From: Bacteroidota bacterium
GTDB taxonomy: Bacteria > Bacteroidota > Bacteroidia > Palsa-948
Direction of reading: 5' to 3'
Length of the DNA: 33,282 bases
Assembly: GCA_023251625.1 (NCBI GenBank)
Contig: JAHEYK010000013.1
Span: 1 to 33,282, forward strand
Below, in pieces: positions 17,266-24,253 of the stretch. The notes beneath the pieces were generated by a model, which saw only the letters and a list, made by a program, of their open reading frames with translations, searched no databases and was not told the DNA's origin. Position numbers and translations under genes: made by a program. How positions within the stretch are numbered: the first letter of the stretch is position 1; each line of letters begins with the position of its first letter.

Positions 17266-18261
17266 TTAAGAGATCTTCCCCACCAACTCTGCTAACCGGT
17301 TGGAATAACCCATCTCATTATCATACCAACCTATCACCTTTACCATTCTGCCTACCACAGAAGTGAATTCGGCATCTAAAACGCAGGAGTAAGGATTGCC
17401 TACAATATCAATGGATACGAGGGGCTCTTCAGTATATTGTAAGATCCCTTTCAGGGATGTTTCAGCAGCCATTTTAAATGCGGCATTAATTTCTTTTACG
17501 GTCGTATCTTTTTTCAGGATGATGGAAATATCCGTGAGCGATCCGTTCGGTACCGGAACACGCATGCCGCAGCCTCCGATCTTTCCTTCGAGGTGCGGAA
17601 ATATTTTTGTGATCGCTTTTGCAGCTCCTGTAGAAGTCGGAATGATGCTCAGCGCTGCCGCCCTGGCCCTGCGCAGATCTTTATGCGGTGCATCGTGCAG
17701 GCGCTGATCTCCGGTATAAGAATGTATTGTAGAAATATAAGCATCTTCAATTCCCCAGTTCTCGTCCAGCACTTTGATCATGGGCGCTGCACAGTTGGTG
17801 GTGCAGGAAGCATTTGAAATAATTACATCGTCTTTACTTAGAATGCTGTCGTTCACTCCAAGTACCACGCTTTTTACGTTATCTTTTGCAGGAGCTGATA
17901 TGATCACTTTTTTTGCTCCTGCCTTTATATGTTTGCCGGCACTTTCCTTGTCCAAAAAATGCCCGGTAGATTCAATAACAACATCCACATTCAGATCTTT
18001 CCAGGGAATATTTTCCGGATCTTTTTCCGAGAACACCTTTATTTCCTGGCCGTTAATGGAAATGGAATCTTTTCCGGCTTTTACTTCTCCTTGAAATATC
18101 CGGTGAACAGAATCGTACTTAAAAAGATGCGCCAGTGTTTTCGGGTCAGCCAGGTCGTTGATGCCGACAATTTCAATACCACTCCCTGAGCTGTTAGCTA
18201 CACGGCAAAACGTACGGCCGATCCTCCCAAAACCGTTTATCGCAACCCGTATCTTTTTCAT
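17266..18261 (-). CDS. gap: Glyceraldehyde-3-phosphate dehydrogenase, type I
   Basis: Glycolytic/gluconeogenic enzyme that oxidises glyceraldehyde-3-phosphate to 1,3-bisphosphoglycerate with NAD(P). 331 aa, the usual length. NAD-binding motif INGFGRIGR at residues 9-17; catalytic site SNASCTTNCAAP with nucleophile Cys153; C-terminal WYDNEMGYSNRL motif. The acidic position after the second strand is an Asp (GINDLADP), consistent with NAD preference. The start ATG is preceded at 6 nt by a -7 element. It is divergent from pdhA across 101 bp, which places two central-carbon genes head to head. Confidence 0.97.
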   Translation of the reverse strand: MKKIRVAINGFGRIGRTFCRVANSSGSGIEIVGINDLADPKTLAHLFKYDSVHRIFQGEVKAGKDSISINGQEIKVFSEKDPENIPWKDLNVDVVIESTGHFLDKESAGKHIKAGAKKVIISAPAKDNVKSVVLGVNDSILSKDDVIISNASCTTNCAAPMIKVLDENWGIEDAYISTIHSYTGDQRLHDAPHKDLRRARAAALSIIPTSTGAAKAITKIFPHLEGKIGGCGMRVPVPNGSLTDISIILKKDTTVKEINAAFKMAAETSLKGILQYTEEPLVSIDIVGNPYSCVLDAEFTSVVGRMVKVIGWYDNEMGYSNRLAELVGKIS

Positions 18262-18266
18262 AGATG

Positions 18267-18274
18267 CAAAAGTA
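18267..18274 (-). promoter_or_regulatory. -7 promoter element of gap (TACTTTTG)
   Basis: On the minus strand TACTTTTG fits TAnnTTTG. Its last base is 5 nt from the gap ATG, so the leader would be only a few nt. A T-rich, TTTG-containing stretch lies upstream but at imperfect spacing. Confidence 0.5.
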
Positions 18275-18322
18275 TTAAATCAAATCAAAAAATACGTTAA
18301 ATCGATAATCAGTATTTGACTG

Positions 18323-18330
18323 TATATTTG
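18323..18330 (+). promoter_or_regulatory. -7 promoter element of pdhA (TATATTTG)
   Basis: Perfect TAnnTTTG match 32 nt before the pdhA ATG. The predicted leader would be mostly the ATTCGTA-type repeat at 18333-18356. Confidence 0.6.
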
Positions 18331-18332
18331 TA

Positions 18333-18356
18333 CATTCGTACCGATTCGTTATTTGT
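18333..18356 (+). repeat. ATTCGTAAC-type short repeat in the pdhA leader
   Basis: ATTCGTACCGATTCGTTATTTGTA closely resembles ATTCGTAACAGATTCGTTATTGGTA at 19464-19488 between pdhA and pdhC (about 20 of 24 aligned positions). It lies between the -7 element and the start codon, so it would be transcribed as the 5' leader. Confidence 0.65.
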
Positions 18357-18362
18357 AGAAGT

Positions 18363-19394
18363 ATGCCTAAAATCGCTGAAGCGAAAAAAAGTACATCGAA
18401 ATCTTCCTCAAAATTTACCAGGGAAACTTATACTTTCTGGTATGAGCAGATGCTTTTGATGCGAAGGTTCGAAGAAAAGACAGGCCAACTCTATATCCAG
18501 CAAAAGATTCGTGGATTTTGTCACTTATACATAGGACAGGAAGCCATTGCTGCGGGAGGAGAAACAGCGATCCGTAAAACAGATAAGATAATCACTGCTT
18601 ATCGTGATCACGCGCACCCGATCGTTCGCGGCCTGCATCCCAAATATGTGATGGCTGAACTTTACGGGAAAGCTACAGGCTGTTCCAAAGGAAAGGGAGG
18701 CTCTATGCACATGTTCAGTAAAGAACATAACTTTTTTGGAGGACATGGCATCGTGGGCGGACAAATCCCCATGGGAGCAGGAATTGCGTTTGCTGATAAA
18801 TACAACGGCACGGATGATATCACTCTTTGCCTCATGGGTGATGGTGCCGTTCGTCAGGGAGCGCTTCATGAATCCTTCAACATGGCCATGACCTGGAAAC
18901 TACCGGTGATATTTATTATTGAAAATAACAATTATGCCATGGGAACTTCTGTTGAAAGAACTTCTAATGTGCATGATCTTTATAAGATCGGTTCGGGTTA
19001 TGAAATGCCATCCTTTCAGGTTGATGGAATGCGTTGCGAAACAGTTCACGAAGCCATTGCATCGGCAGCGGAGCGTGCAAGAAAAGGGGAGGGGCCTACT
19101 CTTCTTGAAATAAAAACATACCGTTACCGCGGGCATTCGATGTCTGACCCCGGAACATATCGTACAAAGGATGAAGTAGAGGAATATAAAAAATTAGACC
19201 CGCTTGAACAGTGTCTTGCTGTAATGAAAGAGAACAAATGGATTGATGATAAAGGCATTGAAGCAGCAGAAGCAAAAGTGAAAGCATTGGTGGAAGAAAG
19301 TGTGAAGTTTGCTGAAGAATCTCCTTACCCCGATCCGAGTGAAATTTATAAAGACGTTTACGTTCAGAGTGATTACCCTTATATAAAAGAATAA
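18363..19394 (+). CDS. pdhA: Pyruvate dehydrogenase E1 component, alpha subunit
   Basis: Thiamine-diphosphate-dependent alpha subunit of the heterotetrameric E1 that decarboxylates pyruvate and reductively acetylates the lipoyl group of E2. 343 aa, normal for the family. Motifs: MLLMRRFEEK, GFCHLYIGQEA, the substrate-channel region GGSMHMF, and the ThDP/Mg site GDGAVRQGALHESFNMA...ENNNYAMGT (GDG...NN). Regulatory-loop-like YRYRGHSMSDPGTYR is also present. It is followed 127 bp later by the E2 gene; the beta subunit (pdhB) is not between them and must be elsewhere or outside the window. Divergent from gap. Confidence 0.95.
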   Translation: MPKIAEAKKSTSKSSSKFTRETYTFWYEQMLLMRRFEEKTGQLYIQQKIRGFCHLYIGQEAIAAGGETAIRKTDKIITAYRDHAHPIVRGLHPKYVMAELYGKATGCSKGKGGSMHMFSKEHNFFGGHGIVGGQIPMGAGIAFADKYNGTDDITLCLMGDGAVRQGALHESFNMAMTWKLPVIFIIENNNYAMGTSVERTSNVHDLYKIGSGYEMPSFQVDGMRCETVHEAIASAAERARKGEGPTLLEIKTYRYRGHSMSDPGTYRTKDEVEEYKKLDPLEQCLAVMKENKWIDDKGIEAAEAKVKALVEESVKFAEESPYPDPSEIYKDVYVQSDYPYIKE

Positions 19395-19402
19395 AACAAC
19401 TG

Positions 19403-19490
19403 CTTACTAATTAACGAATAAGCAACCAATGTTACGAATGAAAACCAAGCCCTGATTAGTAATATTCGTAACAGATTCGTTATTGGTAAC
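19403..19490. repeat. Inverted pair of ATTCGTAAC-type nonamer repeats between pdhA and pdhC
   Basis: The right arm (19454-19490) reads as nonamers ATTAGTAAT, ATTCGTAAC, (AG)ATTCGTT, ATTGGTAAC. The left arm (19403-19439) contains the same units on the opposite strand (ATTCGTAAC, ATTGGTTGC, TTATTCGTT, AATTAGTAAG). The pair can fold around a loop of about 14 nt and lies inside the presumed pdhA-pdhC transcript. Confidence 0.7.
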
Positions 19491-19521
19491 CAGGAAAAGC
19501 ATTAAATAATTTAAGAAACAC

Positions 19522-20820
19522 ATGGCAGAGATAGTTAGAATGCCCAAGCTCAGTGACACGATGACGGATGGAACCGTGTCCAGGTGGCTGAAGAAGGTTG
19601 GAGATAAAGTAAAATCGGGCGAGATCCTTGCTGAGATCGACAGCGACAAAGCCACGATGGAGTTTGAAAGTTTTTACGATGGAGTGCTGCTGTATATTGG
19701 TATTCCTGACAAAAAATCTGCTCCGGTAAATGCTATTCTTGCAATAATTGGAAATGCAGGAGAGGACGTTGCAAAGATCCTGGAAACTGAAAAAAATTCC
19801 ACACCCGTTAAAAAGGAAGAACCAAAGCCCGCTGCAAAAAAAGAGGAACCTAAAAAGGAAGTTGTTGTCGCAATAAAAACAGATACTGCGGCTGTTCATC
19901 AACATGCAGCCCTCCCCCTGCAGGGGGGAGAAGGAGGGGGGTCTTCCCGCATCAAAGCATCTCCTCTTGCAAAAAAACTTGCCAAAGATCAAAACCTGCG
20001 CATCTCATTGATCGGAGGAAGTGGTGATGGCGGCAGGGTAATAAAGAAGGACATTGAGAATTTCCTGCACTTTGGAAACGGTAAGTCCGGTGCGGTCATG
20101 AAGGAAAGCTATACCGAGGAATCTGTTTCTCAAATGCGCAAGACCATTGCAAAGCGTTTGAGCGAAAGCAAGTTCACTTCTCCGCATTTTTATCTCACTA
20201 TGGAAGTGAGTGCAGAAGAGATGGTCAAAATGCGTAGTACGATCAATGAAGTTTCGTCAACCAAACTTTCCTATAACGATCTTATTATCAAAGCCACCGC
20301 TGCCGCCCTGCGTGAACATCCCAAAGTGAATGCATCCTGGCTGGGTGATTCTTCGACAGGCTCAGAAGGGCCTGTGATACGCTACAACAATCATATTCAT
20401 ATCGGTGTTGCTGTTGCGGTAGAGGAGGGGCTGTTGGTTCCTGTAATTAAATTTGCCGATGGAAAAACACTTTCTCAGATTGCATCCGAGGTGAAAGGTT
20501 TTGCACAGAAAGCAAAAGAGAAAAAGCTTCAGCCCAAAGATTGGGAAGGAAACACATTCACGATCTCAAATCTCGGAATGTACGGCATCGAAGAATTTAC
20601 TGCTATCATCAATCCTCCCGATGCATGTATTTTAGCAGTAGGGGGAATAAAAGAAGTCCCTGTGGTGAAAGAAGGCAAAGTTGTTCCCGGAGTCATTATG
20701 AAAATGACCTTGTCCTGCGATCACAGGGTAGTGGATGGAGCGTTAGGCTCGGATTTCTTGCAAACATTAAAAACATTGTTAGAGAATCCGGTACTATTTT
20801 TAGGAGCAAGCTCAATTTGA
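19522..20820 (+). CDS. pdhC: Pyruvate dehydrogenase E2, dihydrolipoamide acetyltransferase
   Basis: Core acetyltransferase of the pyruvate dehydrogenase complex; transfers acetyl from lipoamide to CoA. 432 aa with one lipoyl domain (residues 1-80, lipoylated Lys43 in DSDKATMEF), a Lys/Glu/Pro-rich linker, a peripheral-subunit-binding domain (about 150-190, IKASPLAKKLAKD...GSGDGGRVIKKDI) and a catalytic domain ending in SCDHRVVDGALGSDF, where His401 and Asp405 form the HxxxDG active site. The linker carries an in-frame G-rich repeat encoding LPLQGGEGGGSS, a tolerant place for an insertion. Transcription probably continues from pdhA through an inverted-repeat-containing spacer. Confidence 0.95.
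   Translation: MAEIVRMPKLSDTMTDGTVSRWLKKVGDKVKSGEILAEIDSDKATMEFESFYDGVLLYIGIPDKKSAPVNAILAIIGNAGEDVAKILETEKNSTPVKKEEPKPAAKKEEPKKEVVVAIKTDTAAVHQHAALPLQGGEGGGSSRIKASPLAKKLAKDQNLRISLIGGSGDGGRVIKKDIENFLHFGNGKSGAVMKESYTEESVSQMRKTIAKRLSESKFTSPHFYLTMEVSAEEMVKMRSTINEVSSTKLSYNDLIIKATAAALREHPKVNASWLGDSSTGSEGPVIRYNNHIHIGVAVAVEEGLLVPVIKFADGKTLSQIASEVKGFAQKAKEKKLQPKDWEGNTFTISNLGMYGIEEFTAIINPPDACILAVGGIKEVPVVKEGKVVPGVIMKMTLSCDHRVVDGALGSDFLQTLKTLLENPVLFLGASSI
19909..19945. repeat. G-rich palindromic repeat, in-frame copy inside pdhC
   Basis: CCCTCCCCCTGCAGGGGGGAG is a near-perfect hairpin, followed by AAGGAGGGGGG. It encodes Gly/Pro/Leu residues in the flexible linker between the lipoyl and E1/E3-binding domains. 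Confidence 0.85.
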
Positions 20821-20830
20821 TATTTGTATT

Positions 20831-20862
20831 AACTTTAAACTGCAGATTACAAACTTTAAACT
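20831..20862 (+). repeat. Heptamer repeat (AACTTTA-like) upstream of the small membrane protein gene
   Basis: AACTTTAAACT occurs at 20831-20841 and 20852-20862, exactly 21 bp (3 x 7) apart, with AACTGCA and GATTACA units between. It fills most of the 49-bp gap between pdhC and the next ATG. Confidence 0.7.
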
Positions 20863-20869
20863 TCTTTTT

Positions 20870-21052
20870 ATGGAATCACACGGAGAACACAAAAGAGACA
20901 AATCACTTCTTGTCTATTGGATCGTGATTGGTCTTGGTCTTGGGATCATTATCGGAGCCTCTACCAAAGAATGGGGTCTCGGACTTCCAGCCGGTATTGT
21001 TATGGGAGTTTTGATGGCGATTTTTGCCACCAAGCCCGGAGTAGACCAGTAA
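20870..21052 (+). CDS. Small membrane protein with glycine-rich hairpin
   Basis: 60 aa that I do not recognise. A charged N-terminus (MESHGEHKRDKS) precedes two hydrophobic segments, YWIVIGLGLGIIIGA (about 16-30) and GLPAGIVMGVLMAIFA (about 38-53), linked by a short STKEWGL loop; the G-x-x-x-G spacing suggests a tightly packed helical hairpin in the inner membrane. It lies 49 bp downstream of pdhC on the same strand. The reading frame ends just where a G-rich palindromic repeat begins. It looks like a real small gene from its composition and membrane pattern, but a function cannot be given. Confidence 0.65.
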   Translation: MESHGEHKRDKSLLVYWIVIGLGLGIIIGASTKEWGLGLPAGIVMGVLMAIFATKPGVDQ

Positions 21053-21053
21053 A

Positions 21054-21173
21054 CCACCCCTCTCCAGCTCTCCCCAAAGGGGAGAGAGACACGCGTGAAA
21101 ATGAGCTGCGCTCGCAACCTACGGTTGTCCTTGGGGGAGCCTGCCTGCGGTAGGCAGGGATTTAGGTGGGGTG
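21054..21173. repeat. G-rich palindromic repeat, intergenic long copy between convergent genes
   Basis: The ends are inverted (ACCACCCCTC at the left, GGTGGGGTG at the right). Internally it has the hairpins CTCTCCCCAAAGGGGAGAG and CCTGCCTGCGGTAGGCAGG. It fills the whole gap between the small membrane protein stop and the LRR protein stop (TAA at 21174-21176, minus strand). It could act as a bidirectional terminator. Confidence 0.8.
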
Positions 21174-22211
21174 TTATTTCCTCACTTCACAACCCGGCAC
21201 TGCCTTCTGGAAATCTCGTGTTGATATTTTAGTACCGGTTACATCCAGCATTTTCAGATTCGTTAGTTTGTTGAATCCTTCAGGGAGCGATTTTAAATTC
21301 CCGCATTTAGAAAGATCAAGTGTTTCAAGTTTCGAAAGCTCCCCTATCTGTGCCGGGAGTTCGAGCAGCGCATCGCAATTTGAAATATTCAGCTCTTTCA
21401 GATTTTTCAGAGCACCGATAGTGGGCGAGATAGCTGCGATAGGATTGTTTTCAAAATTCAGGACTTCAAGGGCAGAATATTTTGTGATCAGTTCCGGAAA
21501 TTGCTGAAAATTATTTTTTCCCAGATTCAGGATTTTCATATTCTTCAGATTTTCCATTTCGTTGGGAAGTGCGGTGAGTTTATTCAGGCTTGCGCTCAGG
21601 GAGGTTAATTTGCTGAGTTTGCCCAGTTCAGGTGACAAACCGGTGAGGAGGTTTATATCCAGCGAAAGAGATTCGAGATTTGTAAACTCTCCGATCTTTG
21701 AACTTAATTTTTTATAGTCCGCCCCTATGACCAGGCTTTTTTCAGCAACATTGTATTGCAGGCTGTTCAGGTTCAGAGTGAAAACATTTTCTTTGTTCTC
21801 AAGCGCGTCTTTGATATTTGTGTAATTGCTCTCTGTGCAAACCAAACTGCCGTCATCGATCTTGAAATGCTGGTTTCGTTTTGCGGGGTTCAATGCATTG
21901 ATGCTGATCACATCGGCAATTGTATTGTCCACCTCGGCTACGTTTACTCCAATGGAGTAATTCCCATAAGGGAACTTTTCAAACTTAAAACTTCCTGTGC
22001 TGTCTGCACTTGTTGAATCAACTGCCGTTTTCAGCTCCGGCCATTGCAGGTAAACCCTTCCTGCCTTAAGCGGAGTGCCATCACTTTTATTGATCTGCCC
22101 ATGCAGGCAAGTGTTATTTTGTGAGAATGCCGGATTATATTTGGCATAGAATGCTATCAGGGGGATTGCTAATAAATATTTTCCTGAAAACATTTTTTTA
22201 ATTTGAGTCAT
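21174..22211 (-). CDS. Secreted leucine-rich-repeat protein
   Basis: 345 aa with an N-terminal export signal (MFSGKYLLAIPLIAFYAKYNPAFSQ). Residues about 33-90 look like a carboxypeptidase-regulatory or CNA-B-like beta domain (GQINKSDGTPLKAGRVYLQWPE...FPYGNYSIGV). From about 150 there are seven or eight leucine-rich repeats of 22-24 aa (LESLSLDINLLTGLSPELGKLSKL, LKELNISNCDALLELPAQIGEL). No T9SS sorting domain is visible; the protein ends soon after the last repeat. Protein-protein binding outside the inner membrane is the likely role. It has its own well-formed promoter and is divergent from dnaB. Confidence 0.85.
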   Translation of the reverse strand: MTQIKKMFSGKYLLAIPLIAFYAKYNPAFSQNNTCLHGQINKSDGTPLKAGRVYLQWPELKTAVDSTSADSTGSFKFEKFPYGNYSIGVNVAEVDNTIADVISINALNPAKRNQHFKIDDGSLVCTESNYTNIKDALENKENVFTLNLNSLQYNVAEKSLVIGADYKKLSSKIGEFTNLESLSLDINLLTGLSPELGKLSKLTSLSASLNKLTALPNEMENLKNMKILNLGKNNFQQFPELITKYSALEVLNFENNPIAAISPTIGALKNLKELNISNCDALLELPAQIGELSKLETLDLSKCGNLKSLPEGFNKLTNLKMLDVTGTKISTRDFQKAVPGCEVRK

Positions 22212-22227
22212 AGTCGTATATTTACAA

Positions 22228-22257
22228 CAAACTTATGGGTTTTATCGTTTGGGACAA
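22228..22257 (-). promoter_or_regulatory. Promoter of the LRR protein gene (TTG-N19-TAAGTTTG)
   Basis: On the minus strand a -33 TTG (22257-22255), a 19-nt spacer and a -7 TAAGTTTG (22235-22228), with the ATG 16 nt further. Both elements match the Bacteroidota consensus. Confidence 0.7.
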
Positions 22258-22391
22258 TTGTTGACAACGTGTTAAGTGCTGTTGATAATAGACCCATTAC
22301 TAAGCAATGGATTTTAGGCCCACACCGGAAATATTGATGACACTTGCGACCCGAAAATAAATAAAGACATACACATCAGATTTTTTAGATA

Positions 22392-23891
22392 ATGGACGAA
22401 AGAAAAGATACCCGCGACACTCGTAAAAGAAATAAGTCTACGATAACTCCACAACAACTTATTGAACTCGGTAAGCTTCCTCCTCAGGCAGTGGATCTTG
22501 AATCAGCGGTATTGGGTGCTTTGATGCTGGATAAAGATGCACTCTCCAACGCGATTGATATTTTAAAGCCGGAAGCATTTTATAAAGAATCGCATCAGCG
22601 CATATTTGCCGCTATACAAAGCCTGTTCACAAAAGCAGAACCTGTAGATATTCTCACCGTTGTTCAGGAGCTTAAAAGATCAGGCGAACTCGAAATAGCG
22701 GGCGGAGCCTTTTACGTTACCCAGCTTACAAACCGTATTGCTTCTTCTGCCAACGTAGAGATGCACGCGCGCATTGTACTTGAAAAATATCTGCAGCGAG
22801 AACTTATCCGCATTTCTACGGATACACTTCAGCATTCTTATGAAGACACTTCGGATGTGTTTGAACTCTTGAATAAAGCTGAACAGAATTTATTTTCTAT
22901 CAGCCAGACCAATATCCGCAAAGACTTTGAGCACATTCAGCAGATCATGGGCCGTACGATCAATGAGATCGAAGCAGCCCGTAATCATGAACTGAGCGGA
23001 GTGCAAAGCGGTTTCACAAGCCTGGATAGAATTACCGGTGGATGGCAGCGCTCTGATCTTATCATTCTGGCAGCACGTCCGGGTACCGGTAAAACTGCAT
23101 TCGTGGTCACGATGGCCAGAAATGCAGCTGTTGAATTTAAAAAGCCCGTTGCGATCTTCTCTCTTGAAATGACCTCCAACCAATTGGTAAGCCGTTTTAT
23201 TTCGGGTGAGACAGAACTGCCTGCTGATAAACTCCGCAAAGGCGAACTTCGTGAGCATGAATACCAGCAGCTCAACAGCAAAATATCCCGCCTGGTTGAT
23301 GCACCTATATTTATTGATGATACTCCGGCTCTTTCCATTTTTGAATTTCGTGCAAAGGCAAGAAGATTGAAAGCTCAGCACAATATTTCCATGATCATTG
23401 TGGATTATCTGCAGCTCATGGTTTCGGGGCAAGAAGGAAAATTTTCGCGCGAACAGGAAGTGAGCATGATCTCGCGCTCACTCAAAGCAATTGCCAAAGA
23501 ACTGGATGTGCCGATCATTGCACTTTCACAGCTCAGCCGTGCAGTTGAACAGCGAGGAGGTAGTAAGCGCCCTCAACTTTCAGATCTGCGCGAGTCTGGT
23601 GCTATTGAGCAGGATGCAGATATTGTTATGTTCATTTACCGCCCTGATATGGCCGGCATTACGCAGGATGAAAATGGAAATTCCACCGAAGGCATGGCTG
23701 AGATCATTATCGCCAAGCACCGTAACGGAAGGATCGATTCGGCCAACCTGATGTTCATAGCACACCTGGCAAAATTTGTAGAACCCAGTTCTTCTATTGC
23801 ACCGCTTGCAGATACCCGTGCCGATGAGTTCAATGCAGATAATACCATTATTCGCGGCTCAAAGATGAATGATATCGAGGAGGATCTGTAA
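22392..23891 (+). CDS. dnaB: Replicative DNA helicase DnaB
   Basis: Hexameric 5'-3' helicase that unwinds DNA at the replication fork. 499 aa. The N-terminal DnaB domain begins PPQAVDLESAVLGALMLD and covers about 25-130; the RecA-like C-terminal domain contains Walker A ARPGTGKTAF (Lys234), ALEMT-like FSLEMTSNQL, Walker B MIIVDYLQLM, and QLSRAVEQRGGSKRPQLSDLRESGAIEQDAD. There is no intein at the usual Walker A insertion point. It stands alone, divergent from the LRR gene; I saw no consensus TAnnTTTG in the 180 bp upstream, so its promoter may be of another class or degenerate. Confidence 0.97.
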   Translation: MDERKDTRDTRKRNKSTITPQQLIELGKLPPQAVDLESAVLGALMLDKDALSNAIDILKPEAFYKESHQRIFAAIQSLFTKAEPVDILTVVQELKRSGELEIAGGAFYVTQLTNRIASSANVEMHARIVLEKYLQRELIRISTDTLQHSYEDTSDVFELLNKAEQNLFSISQTNIRKDFEHIQQIMGRTINEIEAARNHELSGVQSGFTSLDRITGGWQRSDLIILAARPGTGKTAFVVTMARNAAVEFKKPVAIFSLEMTSNQLVSRFISGETELPADKLRKGELREHEYQQLNSKISRLVDAPIFIDDTPALSIFEFRAKARRLKAQHNISMIIVDYLQLMVSGQEGKFSREQEVSMISRSLKAIAKELDVPIIALSQLSRAVEQRGGSKRPQLSDLRESGAIEQDADIVMFIYRPDMAGITQDENGNSTEGMAEIIIAKHRNGRIDSANLMFIAHLAKFVEPSSSIAPLADTRADEFNADNTIIRGSKMNDIEEDL

Positions 23892-24253
23892 ATTTAATTC
23901 TCGGTTTTATCATTCGGTTCTTCTTCAAGATTGAAGATGTGGAACATCTTTTTACTTTTCTTTCTTTGAAAATACCCACCGTCGGGCACCAAATAATTTT
24001 GACAAATATGTATTCCAGTACTTGGAATTGCAAAGCCTGCATTATACCTTCGGGCATATAAATGGTGAAATCTTGCAGGTATGTGCCTATTTATGTAAAA
24101 ATGAAGAGTTTTCATAGTTCAGTAGGGTATAAATATTGGATATAATTATTGACTTTGGGATTTCAATACTATACCTTCGGTCATTGTTTATATAGATTTT
24201 TTTGTTACAAAATAGTATGCTCCTAAGAATCAACACCAAACAATATATATAGA
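23892..24253. other. 362-bp gene-poor gap between dnaB and a kelch gene
   Basis: AT-rich, especially 24110-24250. It contains a short direct repeat: TATACCTTCGG followed by (G/T)CAT near 24043 and again near 24170. A candidate minus-strand small ORF (separate entry) occupies the dnaB-proximal half. No clear terminator follows dnaB; a small TCTTCA/TGAAGA hairpin near 23930 lacks a U-tract. Confidence 0.5.
23894..24115 (-). CDS. Candidate small hypothetical protein (73 aa)
   Basis: Not recognised. The frame begins MKTLHFYINRHIPARFHH and ends in a charged tail (NLEEEPNDKTEN) only 2 nt from the dnaB stop, convergent with it. Codon choice (AAA, GAA, CCG, GGT mix) is not obviously random, and the ORF does not overlap another gene, unlike most shadow ORFs here. 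Against it: no promoter match, no recognisable domain, and part of the frame runs through the TATACCTTCGG short repeat. It could be a gene remnant. Confidence 0.3.
   Translation of the reverse strand: MKTLHFYINRHIPARFHHLYARRYNAGFAIPSTGIHICQNYLVPDGGYFQRKKSKKMFHIFNLEEEPNDKTEN

Noticed and set aside
22392-23891. Intein or split in dnaB
   Set aside because: Walker A and following motifs are continuous and the protein has normal length; no splicing motifs are present.
23925-23945. Hairpin after dnaB as a terminator
   Set aside because: The stem is only six base pairs and A/T-rich, with no T run directly after it.
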